From: Bordetella sp. 02P26C-1
GTDB taxonomy: Bacteria > Pseudomonadota > Gammaproteobacteria > Burkholderiales > Burkholderiaceae_B
Direction of reading: 5' to 3'
DNA length: 64,000 nt
NCBI RefSeq assembly: GCF_009763255.1
Contig: NZ_WSJB01000004.1
Location: 124,001-188,000 of the forward strand
Below are positions 60,896-64,000 of this stretch, piece by piece. The position numbers were made by a program, and so were the translations under genes. Under the pieces are notes generated by a model, which was not told where the DNA came from, did no database searches, and was given only the letters and a program-made list of their open reading frames with translations. How positions within the stretch are numbered: the stretch's first letter is position 1; each line of letters begins with the position of its first letter.

Positions 60896-62062
60896 TTAAA
60901 GGTCCGGCTGGTACACCCACTTGCCATTATCGACCTTTACCATCACGCGGGAACGATCATCAAAACCGGCATGATCCGTCGGGCTCATATTGAATACGCC
61001 CTGCGATGCCGGCAGGTTCTTGATGTTCTCCAACGCATCGCGCAGCGCGGCGCGGAATTCCGGCGTGCCGGGCTTGGCGCCGCTCTTGAGCGCTTCGGGC
61101 ACGGCGGCCACGATCAGTTGACCGGCATCCCACATGTGCCCGCCAAACGTATTGGTGGTGCCCGCGCCGTACTTACCCTCATAGGCTTGGGTATAGGCCA
61201 ACGCGGATTTCTTGACCGGGTTGCTATCGGGCAGCTGAGCCGCTACCAGCAGCGGTCCGGCTGGCAACAGCATGCCGTTGCAATCGGCGCCGCAAACACG
61301 CAGCACATCATTATTGGCCGCGCCATGGGTCTGATAGATCGTGCCCTTATAGTTGCGCGCGCGCAGTTCTTTTTGCGGCAGCGCCGAAGGCGTGCCGGCG
61401 CCCGCGATCAGGATGGCATCCGGTTTGGCGCCAACCAACTTGAGGACCTGACCGGTGACGCTGGTGTCCGTGCGGCCGTATTTCTCGATCGCGCTGATCT
61501 CGATGCCCTTGCTCTTGACCGCATCTTGCATCACGGCCAGCCAGCCATCGCCGTACGCGTCGGCAAAGCCGATAAAGCCCAGTTTCTTGACGCCAGCCTT
61601 GGCCATGGCGTCGGCCAGCGCGCTCGCCATCAAGGCATCGTTTTGCGGAGTCTTGAAGACCCAGCGGCGCTTGTCGTCCACCGGTTCGACAATCTTGGAA
61701 CTGGCGGCCACACTGATCATCGGCACCTTGGCCTCGCTCGCCACATCGACCATGGCCAGCGAACCCGGGGTGATGGAAGTGCCCACCAGCACATCGACCT
61801 TGTCGTCAGACACCAGCTTGCGCGAGTTCTTCACGGCCTGAGTGGTGTCGGTGGCATCGTCCAGCACGATCCATTCGATTTTTTGACCGGCCACCTCAGT
61901 CGGCAACAAGGCGACGGTGTTGCGCTCGGGGATACCCAAGGACGCGGCCGGCCCGGTGCTCGCCACCGTGACACCCACCTTGACCTGCGCGCTCGCCATC
62001 AAGGGCAGGCTCAGCGCAAGCGCGCCAGCCAACGCGGACAAGCCGAAATTTTTGCGACTCAT
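60896..62062 (-). CDS. ABC transporter periplasmic substrate-binding protein (second Liv-type system)
   Basis: A 388-residue binding protein. I start at MSRKNFG (62062) with AGGAG upstream; the frame open to 62116 starts with TTG and is not needed. A signal peptide ends at ASA (about 23). The mature part VKVGVTVASTGPAASLG belongs to a different subfamily from the proteins at 643 and 51272. It is the first gene of the unit binding protein-LivH-LivMG-LivF. Ligand unknown. Confidence 0.93.
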   Translation of the reverse strand: MSRKNFGLSALAGALALSLPLMASAQVKVGVTVASTGPAASLGIPERNTVALLPTEVAGQKIEWIVLDDATDTTQAVKNSRKLVSDDKVDVLVGTSITPGSLAMVDVASEAKVPMISVAASSKIVEPVDDKRRWVFKTPQNDALMASALADAMAKAGVKKLGFIGFADAYGDGWLAVMQDAVKSKGIEISAIEKYGRTDTSVTGQVLKLVGAKPDAILIAGAGTPSALPQKELRARNYKGTIYQTHGAANNDVLRVCGADCNGMLLPAGPLLVAAQLPDSNPVKKSALAYTQAYEGKYGAGTTNTFGGHMWDAGQLIVAAVPEALKSGAKPGTPEFRAALRDALENIKNLPASQGVFNMSPTDHAGFDDRSRVMVKVDNGKWVYQPDL

Positions 62063-62220
62063 ATTGTTGTCTCCTGTGAGCTCTTTGTTGTTGGACCCTG
62101 ACGGACGCGAGCTCAATTAAAGTTATACAAAAAAAACGATACCTGGCCTTGAAATGTATCAAATGCCGGTACTATCCACCCCCCGTGACTTCCCTAATCG
62201 ACTTCACCGCCAAACAATAC

Positions 62221-62238
62221 CCGGATTGCGCAATCCGG
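62221..62238 (-). terminator. 18-bp perfect palindrome after bioY, possible terminator or operator
   Basis: A perfect palindrome (CCGGATTGC joined to GCAATCCGG) lies about 60 nt after the bioY stop and about 160 nt before the next minus-strand start. On the minus strand it is followed by a weakly U-rich stretch (GUAUUGUUUGG). It may end bioY or bind a regulator of the Liv unit; a TAAAAT-like element follows on the plus strand. Confidence 0.4.
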
Positions 62239-62299
62239 AGCGGTAAAATCAAACGCATTCAACAATAACGAATTTTTCACCGCGTGCGGAGACCCGTCA

Positions 62300-62863
62300 T
62301 TAAGGGGATTCCCGCAGAACCGGCCACACGCGCTCGACCCGCCACGCCGCCCAGCTCGCGACTGCCACTTTGACCAGATCGCCCGGAATAAAGACCAGCA
62401 TCGCCATCGCCGCTTTCGCAATAGGCATTTGCGTGACAGCCGCGAGCCACGGCACCCCGATCAGGTACACCATGCCTATGCCGCCCGCCACGCAGGCGAC
62501 GGCATATCCGGCCAAGGGCCGCGCGCCTTGCATCGGAAAACGCACCAAGGTCCGCGCCATCCAGCCGGTCACGAAGGCGCCCAACGCCATTCCGATCAGG
62601 AAACCGCCCGTGGGGCCGAAAAACACTCCCAACCCGCCCCGGCCGCCGGGCAGCACGGGCAGGCCAATAGCGGCAAGCGCGAGATAAAGCAGGCATGCCA
62701 GGCCGCCTCTGACCGGACCGAGCATGGCGCCAGTCAGCATGACGCCCAGGCTCTGCAACGTAACAGGGACCGGAATCGCCGGCAATGGAATCGGCGGGGC
62801 CAGACTCAACACCACGATCAACGCGGCAAAAAGGGCAATCAATACAGTGTCTTTAGTTTTCAT
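62300..62863 (-). CDS. bioY: Biotin transporter substrate-binding subunit BioY
   Basis: A 187-residue S component of an energy-coupling-factor transporter, with six helices and the biotin-pocket segments (SLGVMLTGAMLGPVRGGL, then GRGGLGVFFGPTGGFLIGM). AGGA precedes the ATG. It lies 142 nt after bioN on the same strand. Confidence 0.96.
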   Translation of the reverse strand: MKTKDTVLIALFAALIVVLSLAPPIPLPAIPVPVTLQSLGVMLTGAMLGPVRGGLACLLYLALAAIGLPVLPGGRGGLGVFFGPTGGFLIGMALGAFVTGWMARTLVRFPMQGARPLAGYAVACVAGGIGMVYLIGVPWLAAVTQMPIAKAAMAMLVFIPGDLVKVAVASWAAWRVERVWPVLRESP

Positions 62864-63005
62864 ATTGGGTTCCTAAACTATCGTCGTAGGGATATTTCGG
62901 CGCTTGCTTCTAAAGGAGCGGAAATCGCGATACAGCCACCATGTGCCGTAAGCCCTGCTCTTGGAAGCGCCATATTGAGCTGAGCCACGCGAAACTTTTC
63001 TCCCA

Positions 63006-63608
63006 TTACTGTCCGCCGCGCGCGTCAATGGCCTGGGCGACTTGCTCGGCGCGCTTTAGCGTTCTGACAACCAGCGGCACCAATAAGGCCAACGGATGCT
63101 TGGCCAGCCCCCGCGCCGCCTGCGCTTCACGAATTTCCTGATACTGCCGCCAAATCTCGGGCACAAAGCGCAAGGTCAACGCGAGCGCGAGTGCCACTTT
63201 ACCGGCATTGACCCAGCCTAGCCGCTCCAGAGGCGTCAGCGCGCGTTCGCAGGCCGCGACCAGATCCGCACTGCGCGTGGAAAGCGTCACCGCCATCGCC
63301 AGTGCCACCAGCACCCCGATGCGCAATAACACCACGGCAGCGTGCATCCACCCCTGAAATACCGCCGAAAAAAAACCGATAGCCGCCAGTACCCACACCA
63401 GCCCGCGCACCTGCCGCCACCATGACGCGGCGCTCACGCCAGTCAACACCACCAGCGCCGCCGCGAACGCCATCGCTCCTGCCAGAATCCAAAGATTTTG
63501 TACAAAGAAGAGCGCGATCCCCGCCGCCACCAGCGCCGCGAGTTTTGCTCCCGCCGGCATCCGGTGCAGCCAGCGGTCTCCTTGTATATAGAGCGGATCG
63601 AGCATCAT
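63006..63608 (-). CDS. bioN: ECF transporter transmembrane subunit BioN
   Basis: A 200-residue T component of the ECF transporter with about five helices and the EcfT Arg-containing segments (EAQAARGLAKHPL). I start at MMLDPLY (63608), which overlaps the bioM stop as ATGA. It couples BioM ATP hydrolysis to BioY. Confidence 0.92.
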   Translation of the reverse strand: MMLDPLYIQGDRWLHRMPAGAKLAALVAAGIALFFVQNLWILAGAMAFAAALVVLTGVSAASWWRQVRGLVWVLAAIGFFSAVFQGWMHAAVVLLRIGVLVALAMAVTLSTRSADLVAACERALTPLERLGWVNAGKVALALALTLRFVPEIWRQYQEIREAQAARGLAKHPLALLVPLVVRTLKRAEQVAQAIDARGGQ

Positions 63609-64000
63609 GCGCAGTGCTCGCAATACCAACGCAAAGCCGGACCCGGCGTATCGTCGGCCGCCACCTGGCCGTCCACGACCACCAGCACCCGGTCAAAATC
63701 GCGCAACAGGTCCAGATCGTGCGTCACCACCACCGCCTGCTGCGCCAGCCCCTCAATCGCGCGCGCGACGCGGTTGCGATTGCGCAGATCCAGCTGAGTG
63801 GTGGGCTCGTCAAACACCACCAAGGACGGTTGCATCACCAGGACAGAGGCCATGGCCACCAGCTGACATTCGCCCCCGGACAAGGAGTGACTGGCGCGGT
63901 CCGCGAGATGCCCTACCCCCATCGCGTCCAGGCACGCTTGAATGCGTCGCGCGGATTCATCGGCCGGCAGGCGTTGCGGCTTCAGCCCGAACGCCATGTC
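63605..64000 (-). CDS. bioM: ECF transporter ATP-binding subunit BioM, C-terminal part, cut by window end
   Basis: The C-terminal 131 residues of an ATPase. The signature LSGGECQLVAMASVL and Walker B LVVFDEPTTQLDLRNR are present, with the H-loop VVVTHDLDLL. Walker A lies outside the window. It overlaps bioN by 4 nt, and the trio bioM-bioN-bioY is a complete biotin import system. Confidence 0.9.
   Translation of the reverse strand, partial: DMAFGLKPQRLPADESARRIQACLDAMGVGHLADRASHSLSGGECQLVAMASVLVMQPSLVVFDEPTTQLDLRNRNRVARAIEGLAQQAVVVTHDLDLLRDFDRVLVVVDGQVAADDTPGPALRWYCEHCA

Overview
The window reads as chromosomal DNA of a betaproteobacterium of the Alcaligenaceae (Bordetella/Achromobacter/Pusillimonas-like). 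The basis is gene order: yceD-rpmF-plsX-fabH-fabD-fabG-acpP-fabF followed by rpoE-rseA-rseB-mucD and lepA-lepB-rnc-era-recO, the pairs holC-DUF2486, msrP-msrQ and rsxB-nth, a PagL lipid A deacylase, a Cys-type intracellular PHB depolymerase, and many branched-chain-amino-acid-type ABC transporters. The genus is an inference. I saw no rRNA, tRNA, transposase, prophage or CRISPR.

Layout. 1-1860: start of a methylmalonate-semialdehyde dehydrogenase and an orphan periplasmic binding protein. 1963-6483: lptF (without lptG), pepA, holC, a DUF2486 protein and a Bax-inhibitor-1/YccA protein with a sigma-E-like promoter. 6567-22321, all minus strand: the envelope-stress, translation and fatty-acid block. 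Its probable units are yceD to fabF plus rpoE to mucD, ending at a terminator near 11640, and then lepA-lepB-rnc-era-recO. 22573-28006: maf/yceF, an RsmI-like methyltransferase, an AmiD-like amidase, msrPQ, gph and rluC. 28543-31944: rne with a long leader. 32020-43510: a YdeP oxidoreductase, pagL, accD, trpBA, argE, relA, mtfA and a flavodoxin-fold protein. 43911-49646: RidA, pncB, fdxA, fpr, phaZ, rsxB and nth. 49732-56399: a complete Liv-type transporter, an orphan ProX-like binding protein and a class IV aminotransferase. 57027-62062: a second Liv-type transporter in which permease LivM and ATPase LivG are fused. 62300-64000: a BioMNY biotin transporter, cut by the window end.

How the genes work together. 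The minus-strand block links phospholipid and fatty-acid initiation (PlsX, FabH, FabD, FabG, AcpP, FabF) to the sigma-E envelope stress circuit (RpoE, RseA, RseB, MucD). AccD, BioMNY, LptF and PagL extend the lipid and envelope theme. Trp synthesis, ArgE, RelA and the two Liv systems belong to amino-acid metabolism and its stress control.

Most of the window is ordinary core genome. The least explained parts are three large stem-flanked elements in intergenic DNA. Two of them (56529-56657 and 56793-56893) share a 65-nt core in opposite orientation but carry different, perfectly self-complementary arms. The third (43615-43768) has the same architecture with a different core. All three lie between convergent gene ends.
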